Notes: generated by a model from the sequence alone, not told the origin. DNA of 64,000 nt from Ralstonia sp. NFACC01 (GCF_900115545.1 NZ_FOWV01000001.1:434001-498000); one strand, 5' to 3'. Shown: positions 31,693 through 41,768, numbered from the stretch's first letter. A program made the numbers and translations.

Positions 31693-32615
31693 ACCAACGC
31701 GATCTGCCTGACGCTATGAGACCCAACACCATGCGTACGTCTTCCATTCCTGCCGTCCGCGCCGACTCTGAAAAGATCAAGGCACGCCTGCAGGCCCGCC
31801 GCCGCAACGTCAACGGGATTGCGCTGGCGCTGTCGCTGGCTGCCATGGCCTTCGGCTTGGTGTGGCTGGCATGGATTCTGTGGACCACGCTCTCGCTGGG
31901 TGTGGGCGGCTTGTCGATGTCGCTCTTCACGGAGATGACACCGGCGCCCAATACGCCGGGAGGCGGCCTCGCCAACGCCATCGCAGGGTCGCTCCTGCTG
32001 GTGGGCATGGCTACGCTGGTCGGCACACCCCTGGGCATCATGGCCGGCATCTATCTGGCCGAGTACGGCAAGACTTCGCCGCTGGCGAGCGCCACGCGCT
32101 TTATCAATGACATCCTGCTGTCGGCACCGTCCATCGTGATCGGCCTGTTCGTGTATGCCGTCGTGGTGGCCCGCGTGCAGCACTTCTCGGGGATTGCCGG
32201 CGTGCTTGCGCTGGCGCTGCTGCAGATTCCGATCGTGGTGCGCACCACCGAGAACATGCTGAACCTGGTGCCCAACGCGATGCGTGAAGCTGCGATGGCG
32301 CTTGGCACGCCCAAGTGGAAGATGATCCTGTCGATTACGTTGAAGGCGTCGTATGCCGGCGTGATTACCGGTGTGCTGCTGGCCGTGGCCCGCATTGCCG
32401 GCGAAACCGCACCGCTGCTCTTCACCGCGCTGAACAACCAGTTCTGGAGTCTGGATCTGAATCAGCCGGTGGCCACGCTGCCGACCGTGATCTTCAAGTT
32501 TGCGATGAGCCCGTTCCCCGAGTGGCAGCAATTGGCCTGGGCCGGGGTATTCCTGATTACGTTGGGTGTGCTGGGGCTGAATGTCCTCGCGCGTGCCTTG
32601 TTCACCAAGAAATGA
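31689..32615 (+). CDS. pstA: Phosphate ABC transporter permease PstA
   Basis: A 308-residue permease with six hydrophobic segments and the EAA loop ([14 protein letters not shown]). The GTG at 31689 overlaps the pstC stop by four bases; ATG codons at 31716 and 31731 are alternatives that shorten the polar N-terminus. Its stop overlaps the pstB start. Confidence 0.96.
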   Translation: MNQRDLPDAMRPNTMRTSSIPAVRADSEKIKARLQARRRNVNGIALALSLAAMAFGLVWLAWILWTTLSLGVGGLSMSLFTEMTPAPNTPGGGLANAIAGSLLLVGMATLVGTPLGIMAGIYLAEYGKTSPLASATRFINDILLSAPSIVIGLFVYAVVVARVQHFSGIAGVLALALLQIPIVVRTTENMLNLVPNAMREAAMALGTPKWKMILSITLKASYAGVITGVLLAVARIAGETAPLLFTALNNQFWSLDLNQPVATLPTVIFKFAMSPFPEWQQLAWAGVFLITLGVLGLNVLARALFTKK

Positions 32616-33403
32616 CCATGACTGCTACGTCCCTCGAAGTGCGCACGCAAAGCCCGAAGATCGATGTTCGCGACCTGAACTTCTATTACGGCAAGTTCCA
32701 CGCGCTGAAGAACATCTCCCTGCAGATTCCGGAAAAGCAGGTGACTGCGTTCATCGGCCCGTCGGGCTGCGGCAAGTCGACGCTGCTGCGTACGTTCAAC
32801 AAGATGTATGCGCTGTATCCGGAGCAGCGAGCCGAGGGCCAGATCAACATGGACGGCGAGAACCTGCTGACCTCGCGCATGGACATCGCCCTGCTGCGCG
32901 CCAAGGTCGGCATGGTGTTTCAGAAGCCGACGCCGTTCCCGATGTCGATCTACGACAACATCGCTTTCGGTGTGAAGTTGTTCGAGCGTCTATCGCGCTC
33001 TGAGATGGACGATCGCGTGGAATGGGCGCTGACCAAGGCCGCGCTGTGGAACGAAGTGAAGGACAAGCTCAACCAGTCGGGTTACGGCCTGTCGGGCGGT
33101 CAGCAGCAGCGTCTGTGTATCGCGCGCGGCATTGCCATCCGCCCCGAAGTGCTACTGCTGGATGAGCCGTGCTCGGCGCTCGACCCGATTTCCACGGGCA
33201 AGATCGAAGAGCTGATCGCTGAACTGAAGGACGACTACACGGTCGTCATCGTCACGCATAACATGCAGCAGGCAGCGCGTTGCTCTGACTACACGGCGTA
33301 CATGTATCTGGGCGAGTTGATCGAATTCGGCGATACCGAAAAGATCTTCATCAAGCCGCAGCGCAAAGAAACCGAAGACTACATTACCGGCCGCTTCGGC
33401 TGA
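32612..33403 (+). CDS. pstB: Phosphate ABC transporter ATPase PstB
   Basis: A 263-residue ABC ATPase with Walker [10 protein letters not shown] near residue 50, the signature LSGGQQQR near residue 157 and Walker [13 protein letters not shown]. The ATG at 32612 overlaps the pstA stop (ATGA). It powers phosphate import and, with PhoU and PhoR, is part of the phosphate-sensing complex. Confidence 0.98.
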   Translation: MTMTATSLEVRTQSPKIDVRDLNFYYGKFHALKNISLQIPEKQVTAFIGPSGCGKSTLLRTFNKMYALYPEQRAEGQINMDGENLLTSRMDIALLRAKVGMVFQKPTPFPMSIYDNIAFGVKLFERLSRSEMDDRVEWALTKAALWNEVKDKLNQSGYGLSGGQQQRLCIARGIAIRPEVLLLDEPCSALDPISTGKIEELIAELKDDYTVVIVTHNMQQAARCSDYTAYMYLGELIEFGDTEKIFIKPQRKETEDYITGRFG

Positions 33404-33443
33404 CCTGCAACAACGCTGAAGCTGAAGCGACAAGGAGAAACCG

Positions 33444-34157
33444 ATGTCTGAGAAGCATCTGTCATCGCAGTTTGATACCGACCTGACCTCGATCAGCACC
33501 AAGGTGCTGCAGATGGGCGGGCTGGTGGAAGCGCAAATTGCACGCGCCATGCGCGCACTGGCCAACTTCGACACCGCCATGTGCGATCAAGTCATGGCGG
33601 TGGAGCTGGAAATCAATGCGCTCGAGATCGAGATCGACAGCGATTGCAACAACATCATCGCGCGCCGCCAGCCGACCGCACGTGACCTGCGTTTGGTGAT
33701 GGCCATCTCGAAGACCATCACGAACCTTGAGCGTGCCGGCGACGAAGCCGAGAAGATCGCCAAGCGCACCAAGCGCATCATGCAGGACCCGTCGGCACAT
33801 GCGTTGAACTACGCTGGTGTGGAGCGCTCGGGCGAGATGGCCGCGACCATTCTGCGTCACGCGCTGGACGCCTTCGCGCGTCTGGATACCGCTGCCGCCG
33901 TGTCGATCCTGCAGGAAGACAAGGCCATTGATGAGGAATTCCGCGGCTTCATGCGCGAACTCATCACGTACATGATGGAGAACCCGCGCACGATTTCGGT
34001 GGCGCTGGATCTGCTGTTCATTGCCAAGGCTATTGAGCGTATTGGCGATCACGCCAAGAACATCGCCGAGTTTATTATCTACATCGTCAAGGGCACCGAC
34101 GTCCGGCACGCTTCACGCGAAACGCTGGAACGCGAGATCCTTGGCGAAGGCGAATAA
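33444..34157 (+). CDS. phoU: Phosphate signalling regulator PhoU
   Basis: A 237-residue all-helical protein of two PhoU repeats, each with the E/DxxxD-type metal-binding pattern (for example EIEIDSDCNNI near residue 57). AAGGAG precedes ATG 33444. It damps PhoR kinase activity and PstB transport when phosphate is plentiful. It lies between pstB and phoB, which makes sensing and transport one transcription unit. Confidence 0.97.
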   Translation: MSEKHLSSQFDTDLTSISTKVLQMGGLVEAQIARAMRALANFDTAMCDQVMAVELEINALEIEIDSDCNNIIARRQPTARDLRLVMAISKTITNLERAGDEAEKIAKRTKRIMQDPSAHALNYAGVERSGEMAATILRHALDAFARLDTAAAVSILQEDKAIDEEFRGFMRELITYMMENPRTISVALDLLFIAKAIERIGDHAKNIAEFIIYIVKGTDVRHASRETLEREILGEGE

Positions 34158-34174
34158 AAGGCAGGACTGGAGAC

Positions 34175-34894
34175 GTGAGCATGCCGAGCAGTATTCTCGT
34201 CGTAGAAGACGAACCGGCGATCGCTGAACTGATCGCCGTCAACCTGCAGCACGCAGGGCATTACCCGATCCGCGCGTACAACGCCGAGCAGGCGTTGTCG
34301 TTGATGAGCGATGTGTTGCCCGACCTCGTTCTGCTCGATTGGATGCTGCCGGGCAAGTCGGGCGTGATGTTCGCCAAGGAGCTGCGCGCCAACGAGCGCA
34401 CGCGCCAGATCCCGATCATCATGCTGACGGCCCGCAGCGAAGAGCAGGACAAGATCATGGGCTTGGACAGCGGCGCGGACGATTACGTCACGAAGCCGTT
34501 CTCGCCCAAGGAATTGCTGGCCCGCATCAAGGCCGTGCTGCGCCGCCGCGCGCCGCAGCTGACCGATGACGTGGTGGCAATCAACGGCCTGAAGCTGGAC
34601 CCGGCCACGCACCGTGTAACGGCTACGAACCTCGAGGCAGAAAACCCGATCAAGCTGGACCTCGGTCCGACGGAGTTCCGACTGCTGCATTTCCTGATGA
34701 CGCATCCGGAGCGCGTGCACAGCCGCTCGCAGCTGCTTGATCAGGTGTGGGGCGACCATGTGTTCGTGGAAGAGCGCACGGTGGATGTGCACATCAAGCG
34801 TCTGCGTGCAGCGCTCGCGCCGGGTGGCTACAGCAACATGATCGAAACCGTGCGCGGCAGCGGCTATCGCCTGGCGCGCAATCCGGGGCAATAA
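34175..34894 (+). CDS. phoB: Phosphate regulon response regulator PhoB
   Basis: A 239-residue OmpR-family regulator: receiver with phospho-acceptor Asp55 in LVLLDWMLPG, and a C-terminal winged helix (from about residue 140) with the RTVDVHIKRLR recognition block. The start is GTG 34175 or ATG 34181, two codons later. It binds the Pho boxes found upstream of pstS. It follows phoU by 17 bases. Confidence 0.97.
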   Translation: MSMPSSILVVEDEPAIAELIAVNLQHAGHYPIRAYNAEQALSLMSDVLPDLVLLDWMLPGKSGVMFAKELRANERTRQIPIIMLTARSEEQDKIMGLDSGADDYVTKPFSPKELLARIKAVLRRRAPQLTDDVVAINGLKLDPATHRVTATNLEAENPIKLDLGPTEFRLLHFLMTHPERVHSRSQLLDQVWGDHVFVEERTVDVHIKRLRAALAPGGYSNMIETVRGSGYRLARNPGQ

Positions 34895-34978
34895 CGCAGC
34901 AGTCAGACAAACGCGCGAGGCGGGGTTTCCGATCGCGCGTTCACACGCCCGTCGCGGTCCAGCGCTTAGAATGCCTTC

Positions 34979-36307
34979 ATGAACGTCTTCTGGACCCGCT
35001 TTGCCGTCTTTGCCGCCCTCATGGGCATCGTCGCGGCATGCCTGTATCTCTTCGTCGACCATGTCGTTGCACTGGCCGTTCTCAGTGCAATGTTGTTGGC
35101 GATGCTCCTGTATTACGTCTATCAGATCCAACGCCTGTGGCGCGTGCTGGACTCGCCGGCCTATGGCGAGATCCCCAGCGCGTTGGGCCTGTGGGGCGAG
35201 GTCTACTACCGCCTGCACCGGTTGATGAAGGGCTGGCGCACGCAGGTGCTGCAGGTTGAACAACAGCACAGCCGCTTCATTCAGGCTATTCAGGCCTCGC
35301 CCAACGGCGTGCTCATGCTTGACGGCGAAGACCAGATCGAATGGTGCAACGCGGTGGCTGAAGAGCACTTTGGCCTCTCTGCCAGGCGTGATCTGCGCCA
35401 ACGTATTACCCACCTGATCCGCCGACCGGAGTTCGTGCGCTACCTTGCGCGCGGCGAGTTCGAGGAGCCGCTCACCATGCATGACGTGGGCCCGCACAAG
35501 CAAAGCATCATCTCCGCCCAGATCTTGCCGTATGGCGAAGACCGCAAGCTGCTGGTGTCGCAGGACATCACCAAGCTGGAGAACACCGAAGCGATGCGCC
35601 GCGATTTCGTGGCCAACGTCTCGCACGAGCTGAAGACGCCGCTGACCGTGCTCTCGGGTTTTCTGGAGACGGTGCGCGACCTTCCCCTGCCGGAAGAAGA
35701 CAAGAAGCGCTATCTGGACATGATGCATACGCAAGCCATGCGCATGCAGCACCTGGTGGAAGACTTGTTGGCGCTCGCCACGCTGGAGGGGAATTCCGAG
35801 CCGCCGTCATTGGCGCCGGTGCCGATGCAGCGCATGATGCTGCAGCTTCAGCACGATATCGAAGCGCTCTCTGCGGGCCGCCACACTGTCAGCATGACGT
35901 GCGACTCGGCCGTGAGCGTGTGTGGCGCCGAGCTTGAATTGCTTTCCGCGTTCAGCAACCTGGCGTCCAACGCAGTGCGCTATACGCCCGATGGCGGCAC
36001 GATCCGCCTCGATTGGGGCGTGCGGGACGGCCACGCGGTGTACTCCGTCACTGACACGGGGATCGGCATCGCGCCCGAGCATATTCCGCGCCTGACCGAG
36101 CGCTTCTATCGGGTGGACCGCAGCCGTTCACGCGACACCGGTGGTACCGGGCTGGGCTTGGCTATTGTGAAGCACGTGCTATCGCGCCACGGTGGAGAAC
36201 TGCAGGTGACCAGCGAGCACGGCAAGGGCAGCACCTTCCGCGCTGTGTTCCCGCCGGAGCGCACGGTGGTGCGCAGCGCCAGCGTTACCGATGAGCGTGT
36301 CGCCTGA
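34979..36307 (+). CDS. phoR: Phosphate regulon sensor kinase PhoR
   Basis: A 442-residue membrane histidine kinase: two closely spaced N-terminal hydrophobic segments with almost no periplasmic loop, a PAS domain (about residues 100-190), HisKA with the phosphorylated His216 in VSHELKTPL, and an HATPase domain with N box (LASNAVRYTP), DTGIGI and GTGLGLAIVKHV. The tiny periplasmic part fits a kinase that senses through PhoU/Pst rather than directly. It ends at a terminator shared with ppk. Confidence 0.97.
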   Translation: MNVFWTRFAVFAALMGIVAACLYLFVDHVVALAVLSAMLLAMLLYYVYQIQRLWRVLDSPAYGEIPSALGLWGEVYYRLHRLMKGWRTQVLQVEQQHSRFIQAIQASPNGVLMLDGEDQIEWCNAVAEEHFGLSARRDLRQRITHLIRRPEFVRYLARGEFEEPLTMHDVGPHKQSIISAQILPYGEDRKLLVSQDITKLENTEAMRRDFVANVSHELKTPLTVLSGFLETVRDLPLPEEDKKRYLDMMHTQAMRMQHLVEDLLALATLEGNSEPPSLAPVPMQRMMLQLQHDIEALSAGRHTVSMTCDSAVSVCGAELELLSAFSNLASNAVRYTPDGGTIRLDWGVRDGHAVYSVTDTGIGIAPEHIPRLTERFYRVDRSRSRDTGGTGLGLAIVKHVLSRHGGELQVTSEHGKGSTFRAVFPPERTVVRSASVTDERVA

Positions 36308-36337
36308 TCAGGTTTTCTCCATCCCTTGATCCAATGA

Positions 36338-36365
36338 AAAACGCACGCTGTTGAGCGTGCGTTTT
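36338..36365. terminator. Bidirectional terminator between phoR and ppk
   Basis: AAAACGCACGCT, loop GTTG, AGCGTGCGTTTT: a perfect 12-bp stem with A/T ends that serves both converging genes. Confidence 0.93.
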
Positions 36366-36387
36366 CGTTTGCCGGCAGGCGGCCGGA

Positions 36388-38559
36388 TCAGCCTGCGGAG
36401 ATCTCCACCGGAGCGCGCACCGTCGGTTCCGCAGCCGTTGCCGCCGCCACTGCGGCAGCCGTCTCCGCCGCTGCAGCGGCCTGCGGCGAGAAGTGGTTCA
36501 GCAGTTCCAATTGGCTGACGCGCACGTGCTTGCCACGCGTCTGACGCTGCACGTAGCGGCCATCCTGCTGCATGACCCACGCCGACGCGTTATCGCGCAG
36601 ATGCACCTGCAGACTTTCCCTGATGACGCGCGCCTTGAGCTTGCGGTCGAGCACGGGGAAGGCCACTTCGACACGGCGGAACAGGTTGCGGTCCATCCAG
36701 TCGGCGCTGGAAAGATAGACGACTTCCTCGCCGCCAGAATGGAAGTAATAGACGCGGTGGTGCTCCAGGAAGCGCCCGACGACGGAGCGCACGCTGATGT
36801 TTTCCGACAGCCCAGGCACGCCCGGCTTGAGGGCACACACTCCACGCACGATCAGGTCGACCTTCACGCCCGCGCGCGATGCCTTGTACAGCTCGTCGAT
36901 GATGGCCGGTTCCAGCAGCGCATTCATTTTGCCGATGATGCGCGCACGTTTGCCTGCACGAGCGGCACGTGCTTCGGCCCGGATGTGCTCGATCAGGTTG
37001 TCGTGCATTGTGAACGGCGAGTGCCATAAATGATGCAGCTTGACCTGCGCGCCCGTGCCTGTCAGCAACTGGAACACGTGATGCACGTCTTCGCAGATCT
37101 GCTCGTTGGCGGTCATGAGGCCGAAGTCGGTGTAGAGGCGGGCGGTCTTGGGATGGTAGTTGCCCGTGCCGAGGTGCGCATAGCGGCGCAGCTTGACGGT
37201 CTTGCTCTTGCCGGACACCTCGCGGCGCACCACCAGCAGCATCTTTGCGTGACACTTGTGGCCCACCACGCCATACACGACATGGGCGCCGGCCGATTCA
37301 AGCTGGTCCGCCCAGTTGATGTTCGTCTCTTCGTCAAAGCGCGCGAGCAGTTCGACGACGACAGTCACTTCCTTGCCGTTGTGCGCCGCTTTGATGAGCG
37401 CTTCCATTACCGTGGATTCGTTACCGGTGCGGTAGACAGTCTGCTTGATGGCGACCACGTCGGGGTCGCGCGCAGCTTGCTGCAGCAGTTCGAGCACGGG
37501 GGTGAAGCTCTCGTACGGATGGTGCAGCAGGATGTCGCCCTGACGGATGGCGTCGAACACGTTCGAACTGTTAGCCACCTGCCTGACCGTTGCTGGCACA
37601 TGCGGCGGGTACTTCAGCACCGGCTTGTCGACCATGTCCGGCACCTGCAGCAGGCGCACGAGGTTCACCGGGCCCTTGACGCGGTAGCAGTCCGTTTCGG
37701 CTAGACCGAACTCCTGCAGCAGGCGTAGTGCCAATGCCGGCGATGTGTCATGAGCGATTTCAAGGCGTACCGCGTCGCCAAAGTGACGGGTTGAAAGTTC
37801 GCCCTGCAGCGCTTCGCGCAAGTCCGTGATTTCATCTTCCGACACGAACAGGTCGGAGTTGCGTGTTACGCGGAATTGGTAACAGCCGTGTACGTCGATC
37901 TGCGGAAACAGTTCGTGCACAAAGCCTTGCATGAACGACGAGAGCAGCACGAACCCATACTGATAGCCCGACAGCTCCGGCGGCATCTGCACAAGCCGGG
38001 GCAGGGCGCGCGGCGCCTGCACGATCGCCAGTTCAGCCTCGCGGCCGAAGGCATCCTTGCCCGACAGCTCGATGATGAAGTTCAGGCTCTTGTTGAGCAC
38101 GCGCGGGAAGGGGTGCGCCGGGTCCAGCGCCATCGGTGTCAGGATGGGCACCAGTTCGCGCTGGAAGAAGCTGCGGCACCAGGCGCGCTGGACTTCATTC
38201 CAGTTGGTAGTCATGTGGAAGAAGACGCCTTCCTTCTCCAGCAGGGGCAGGATCTCATCCTGCAACATGGCATACTGTTGCGAGACCAGCTGCCGCACCC
38301 GCTCCGAAACCACGCCAAACGCCTGCTGCACCGACAGCCCGTCGGGCGTGACCGACGAAGGGTTGTCGCGCATCTGCTCCTTCAATCCGGCAATGCGGAT
38401 TTCAAAGAACTCATCGAGATTGCTCGACACGATGCAGATGAATTTCAGCCGCTCCATCAGCGGCACACCCGGGTCAGCGGCCTGGGCGAGCACACGGGCG
38501 TTGAATTCCAGGATGCCCAGTTCGCGATTGAGCAGATCGCCCGCGGGCAATGTCGACAT
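36388..38559 (-). CDS. ppk: Polyphosphate kinase
   Basis: A 723-residue PPK1 that makes long polyphosphate from ATP. The N-terminus NRELGILEFNARVLAQA, the phosphorylated-His block YAHLGTGNYHPKTARLYTDF and the C-terminal PLD-like domain (ARIIGKMNALLE, RSVVGRFLEHHR) are all present. The last ~35 residues are Ala-rich and not part of the conserved fold. I chose ATG 38559, matching family N-termini; an in-frame ATG at 38598 would place the start only a few bases from a Pho-like box at 38605-38622. It is divergent from ppx. Confidence 0.95.
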   Translation of the reverse strand: MSTLPAGDLLNRELGILEFNARVLAQAADPGVPLMERLKFICIVSSNLDEFFEIRIAGLKEQMRDNPSSVTPDGLSVQQAFGVVSERVRQLVSQQYAMLQDEILPLLEKEGVFFHMTTNWNEVQRAWCRSFFQRELVPILTPMALDPAHPFPRVLNKSLNFIIELSGKDAFGREAELAIVQAPRALPRLVQMPPELSGYQYGFVLLSSFMQGFVHELFPQIDVHGCYQFRVTRNSDLFVSEDEITDLREALQGELSTRHFGDAVRLEIAHDTSPALALRLLQEFGLAETDCYRVKGPVNLVRLLQVPDMVDKPVLKYPPHVPATVRQVANSSNVFDAIRQGDILLHHPYESFTPVLELLQQAARDPDVVAIKQTVYRTGNESTVMEALIKAAHNGKEVTVVVELLARFDEETNINWADQLESAGAHVVYGVVGHKCHAKMLLVVRREVSGKSKTVKLRRYAHLGTGNYHPKTARLYTDFGLMTANEQICEDVHHVFQLLTGTGAQVKLHHLWHSPFTMHDNLIEHIRAEARAARAGKRARIIGKMNALLEPAIIDELYKASRAGVKVDLIVRGVCALKPGVPGLSENISVRSVVGRFLEHHRVYYFHSGGEEVVYLSSADWMDRNLFRRVEVAFPVLDRKLKARVIRESLQVHLRDNASAWVMQQDGRYVQRQTRGKHVRVSQLELLNHFSPQAAAAAETAAAVAAATAAEPTVRAPVEISAG

Positions 38560-38604
38560 GTTGTGTTCAGACGGATGACGATCCGGCCACTTTTTCATAG
38601 TTCG

Positions 38605-38647
38605 GTGTCAAATTTGTGACACATTGGATTTGTCACGTTCGGGACAC
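38605..38647. promoter_or_regulatory. Two Pho-like boxes between ppk and ppx
   Basis: On the minus strand 38622-38605 reads GTGTCAC-AAAT-TTGACAC (6 and 5 of 7 matches to CTGTCAY) facing ppk. On the plus strand 38630-38647 reads TTGTCAC-GTTC-GGGACAC (6 and 4 of 7) facing ppx. The first also forms a GTGTCA/TGACAC inverted repeat. The geometry fits PhoB; the match is only moderate. Confidence 0.45.
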
Positions 38648-38728
38648 AATAAAGACATATTTTGTTGCGCATTGTTTCGAACGACAATACTTCGCGCCCC
38701 TGATTCTGCTCCTCAACCGTTTTCATTC

Positions 38729-40252
38729 ATGAGTCCCACCCCCCGTCTGCTGGCTGCTGTCGACATGGGCTCCAACAGCTTTCGGCTGATGATCGGCCGC
38801 GTCGACGAAACCCCTGGTGGCACCCAGATATTCCAGGTTGATGCGCTGCGCGAACCGGTCCGTTTGGCCGCCGGGCTTACGCAAGATAAATACCTGGATC
38901 AGCCTGCGCGTCGGCGCGGCGTCGATGCCTTGCGCCGCTTTGGCGATCGCTTGCGCGATTTTGCCCCCGAGCATGTGCGCGCCGTGGCCACCAACACTTT
39001 GCGTGTGGCCAAGAACGCGCAGGAATTCTTGATCGAGGCGGAAGCCGCTCTGGGGTTCCCGATCGAGGTGATTGCGGGCCGCGAAGAGGCACGGCTGATC
39101 TATCTCGGTGCATCGCATGACGCACCGGCGTGCCAGGGCAACCGGCTCGTCGTCGATATCGGCGGTGGTTCCACGGAGTTCATCATCGGCAACGGCTACA
39201 AGCCCAAGCTGATGGAGTCGCTGTATATCGGTTGCGTTTCGCATAGCCGGCATTTCTTCCCGAACGGCAACGTAGACGAATATGCGATGAAGCAGGCCGA
39301 GTTGGCCGCACGTCGCGAAATCCAGGTGCTCGTGCAGCAGTACCGCACGGCTGGCTGGAACCAGGCCGTCGGGTCTTCGGGCACGGCACGTGCGCTGGCT
39401 GAGCTGATCGAGCTGAACGGCTTCAATGACAAGAGCAACGAGCACGGCATCACGCGCGAAGGGCTCGAGCGTCTGAAACGCGCGCTCGTCAAGTCGGAGA
39501 ACACCAATCGTCTGAAGCTCAACGGCCTGAAGTCAGATCGGATTCCGGTGCTGCCGGGCGGCCTGTCGATCATGCTCGGCGTGTTTGCCGAACTCGATGT
39601 GGATCGTATGGATGTGACCGATGGCGCTTTGCGCCTGGGCGTGCTGTATGACCTGCTCGGCCGTACCCATCACGAAGACATGCGCACGGTGACGATTGAA
39701 CAGTTCATGCGCCGCTACAGCGTCGACCGCGCGCAGGCGAGCCGCGTTCGCGATGCGGCGACGGCGCTTTTGTCGCAGTTTCCCGATCCGCCCGATGAGC
39801 GCCGCGAAGACAATCTCGCGCTGCTGGGTTGGGCGGCAAACCTGCACGAGATCGGCATGAGCATCTCGCACAGCGGGTACCACAAGCACTCGGCGTACAT
39901 CGCCAGCCATGCCGATATGCCGGGCTTCTCCAAGACCGATCAGGCGCGCCTCGCGACGCTGCTGCTGGGCCATGCCGGCAAGCTTGGCAAACTCTCGGGC
40001 GGCGGCAAGTTCCTCGATTGGCGGATGCTGTTCAGCCTGCGTCTGGCGTTTGTGCTGTGCCGTCGTCGGGGAGCGATCCAACTGCCCGGCCTGCGCGTGC
40101 GCCACAGCGAAGGCGAACTGAATGAAGGTGGTTTCGAGGTCGAGCTGCCCAAGAGCTGGATCGAGCAGAATCCGCTGGTGGAATACAGCCTGGCGAAAGA
40201 AGCCGATGAGTGGCAGCGCATCGGTCGCCGCTACAAGGTGGTGTACGTGTAA
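38729..40252 (+). CDS. ppx: Exopolyphosphatase (Ppx/GppA family)
   Basis: A 507-residue phosphohydrolase of the sugar-kinase/actin fold, with phosphate loops AAVDMGSNSFRL near residue 9 and VVDIGGGSTEFI near residue 143, and a C-terminal HD-like helical domain. It releases phosphate from polyphosphate chains (and possibly pppGpp). ATG 38729 gives the family N-terminus. It is divergent from ppk with a 169-base shared control region, so synthesis and breakdown of polyphosphate are set side by side. Confidence 0.95.
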   Translation: MSPTPRLLAAVDMGSNSFRLMIGRVDETPGGTQIFQVDALREPVRLAAGLTQDKYLDQPARRRGVDALRRFGDRLRDFAPEHVRAVATNTLRVAKNAQEFLIEAEAALGFPIEVIAGREEARLIYLGASHDAPACQGNRLVVDIGGGSTEFIIGNGYKPKLMESLYIGCVSHSRHFFPNGNVDEYAMKQAELAARREIQVLVQQYRTAGWNQAVGSSGTARALAELIELNGFNDKSNEHGITREGLERLKRALVKSENTNRLKLNGLKSDRIPVLPGGLSIMLGVFAELDVDRMDVTDGALRLGVLYDLLGRTHHEDMRTVTIEQFMRRYSVDRAQASRVRDAATALLSQFPDPPDERREDNLALLGWAANLHEIGMSISHSGYHKHSAYIASHADMPGFSKTDQARLATLLLGHAGKLGKLSGGGKFLDWRMLFSLRLAFVLCRRRGAIQLPGLRVRHSEGELNEGGFEVELPKSWIEQNPLVEYSLAKEADEWQRIGRRYKVVYV

Positions 40253-40274
40253 GGCGTCTCGCTGCATCCCAAGC

Positions 40275-40309
40275 AAAACGGCCCGGAGTGACCCGGGCCG
40301 TTTTGTTTT
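40275..40309. terminator. Bidirectional terminator between ppx and the acyltransferase gene
   Basis: AAAACGGCCCGG pairs with CCGGGCCGTTTT around a six-base loop, followed by GTTTT. Confidence 0.93.
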
Positions 40310-40332
40310 GCGTGGTGCCGTTCGGAGCGATC

Positions 40333-41166
40333 TCAGCCGCGCAGGAAGTGGCGTGCGTAGCGCGGGTTGATGTCCGACAGACGCAGCAGCGTGAGGAAAT
40401 CGGCGACGTTGAAGTCAGGGTCCCACGCCGGTGCGCCGCAGATGCGTGCGCCCAGGCGCAGATAGCCCTTCACGAGCGCAGGCGGCTCGACTTCGAGATC
40501 CTGGTTCAGTTCGTCCACCGGCAGGGCCACGCGCGGGAAGGCGTGGTACTCGATCGGTGCGAGCGAGCCATCGTCGACGAAGCTGCGATACAGGCTTGCA
40601 GCAAAGTGACCGCCATCGCCCATCGACACGCTTGCGCAGCCCAACATCGATTCGAAGCCGTAGCGCTGCATGTATTCGCCCAGACCGGCCCACAGCGCCA
40701 TGATGACGCTGCCCGAGCGGTAGTCGCGGTGCACGCACGAGCGGCCAAGCTCCACCATCTTCGGGCGCAGGTGCGTCAGGCGCACGAGGTCGAATTCGGA
40801 TTCGGAATACAGGCAACCGATCTGCTTGGCGGCGTCAGGGCGCAGCACGCGATAGGTGCCCACCACGCGCAGCGTCTTCTGGTCGCGCACGATCAGGTGG
40901 TCGCACACGGCGTCGAACATGTCGACGTCCAGTTCGGTGTGGGCCGAGGGCAGGCGGGCGCCCATTTCTTCGGCAAATACCTTGTAGCGCAGGCGCTGTG
41001 CTTCCGTTACTTCATCCTGATGGCGCGCCCACGAAACGGCCAGAACAGGTTTGTCACGCGCCGGAACAGCGTCGGGTGAGCGAGGAAGGCCCCTCCGTGC
41101 GTTGCCCAGGTTCAGGCTCGGCAGTGCGTCAATCAATGGCTGGGTCGGCGTCGGCAGGTCTCGCAT
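40333..41166 (-). CDS. GNAT-family N-acyltransferase (OlsB/hemolysin-like)
   Basis: A 277-residue protein of the GNAT acyltransferase group that includes ornithine-ACP N-acyltransferase (OlsB). The core opens with RYKVFAEEMGAR near residue 60 and carries the block ELGRSCVHRDYRSGSVIMALW near residue 138, which contains the acyl-carrier/CoA-binding loop. It may make lyso-ornithine lipid, a phosphorus-free membrane lipid useful under phosphate limitation; its place next to the phosphate block fits that idea (inference). No olsA is adjacent. The N-terminal ~45 residues are variable. Confidence 0.75.
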   Translation of the reverse strand: MRDLPTPTQPLIDALPSLNLGNARRGLPRSPDAVPARDKPVLAVSWARHQDEVTEAQRLRYKVFAEEMGARLPSAHTELDVDMFDAVCDHLIVRDQKTLRVVGTYRVLRPDAAKQIGCLYSESEFDLVRLTHLRPKMVELGRSCVHRDYRSGSVIMALWAGLGEYMQRYGFESMLGCASVSMGDGGHFAASLYRSFVDDGSLAPIEYHAFPRVALPVDELNQDLEVEPPALVKGYLRLGARICGAPAWDPDFNVADFLTLLRLSDINPRYARHFLRG

Positions 41167-41294
41167 TCGTGGATCCCCAAGGGTGGATTTCGAGGCGATT
41201 CTAGAGACGCTGCGTGACAGATCCGCGACAAAAGCGTGTCAATCGTGACCGTTGCGTGAATTTTGCGTGGCGATGCTGTGACGAGGGCGATGTG

Positions 41295-41768
41295 TCACAC
41301 CAGATCGGGATTGACCACCGCACGCAGCACGGTCTGCGCTTCGTCTTCGCGGATGCGGCGGCAGAGCCACCACACGCCGGCTTTCTTCACGCTCCAGTCC
41401 ATTTCCACGCCGGCGATGAGCAAGCTGGCAAGGCGGCCCAGCCACGGCTGATGGCCGACCAGCAGCAGATTCTTATTGGACGGCCAGTCCAATGCATCGA
41501 GGATCGCGCTGACATCGGCTCCGGGCGCCAGCGCGGTGAGCGTGTGGAAATGTTCGGTGAGGGCGCGCGCAGTCTGCTGCGTACGTACAGCGGGGCTGGC
41601 GAGTATGAGCGTGTCTTCCGGCAGGCGAGGGCGCAACCAATGGGCCATCTTCTCGGCCTGCTTGTGACCGCGCTTGGTGAGTTCCCGCTGGAGATCGGTG
41701 TTGCGCTGGATGCGCAAGGATGCGGCCACGTCTTCGGCTTCAGCGTGGCGCCACAGGATGAGGTTCAT
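41295..41768 (-). CDS. sixA: Phosphohistidine phosphatase SixA
   Basis: A 157-residue histidine phosphatase. The catalytic RHG-type motif reads LILWRHAEAED at the N-terminus and the second His is in LLLVGHQPWLG near residue 107. SixA removes phosphate from His of phosphotransfer proteins. I chose the ATG at 41768, which places the catalytic strand at the very N-terminus as in the family; an ATG six codons earlier (41786) is possible. Neither has a good ribosome site. Confidence 0.9.
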   Translation of the reverse strand: MNLILWRHAEAEDVAASLRIQRNTDLQRELTKRGHKQAEKMAHWLRPRLPEDTLILASPAVRTQQTARALTEHFHTLTALAPGADVSAILDALDWPSNKNLLLVGHQPWLGRLASLLIAGVEMDWSVKKAGVWWLCRRIREDEAQTVLRAVVNPDLV

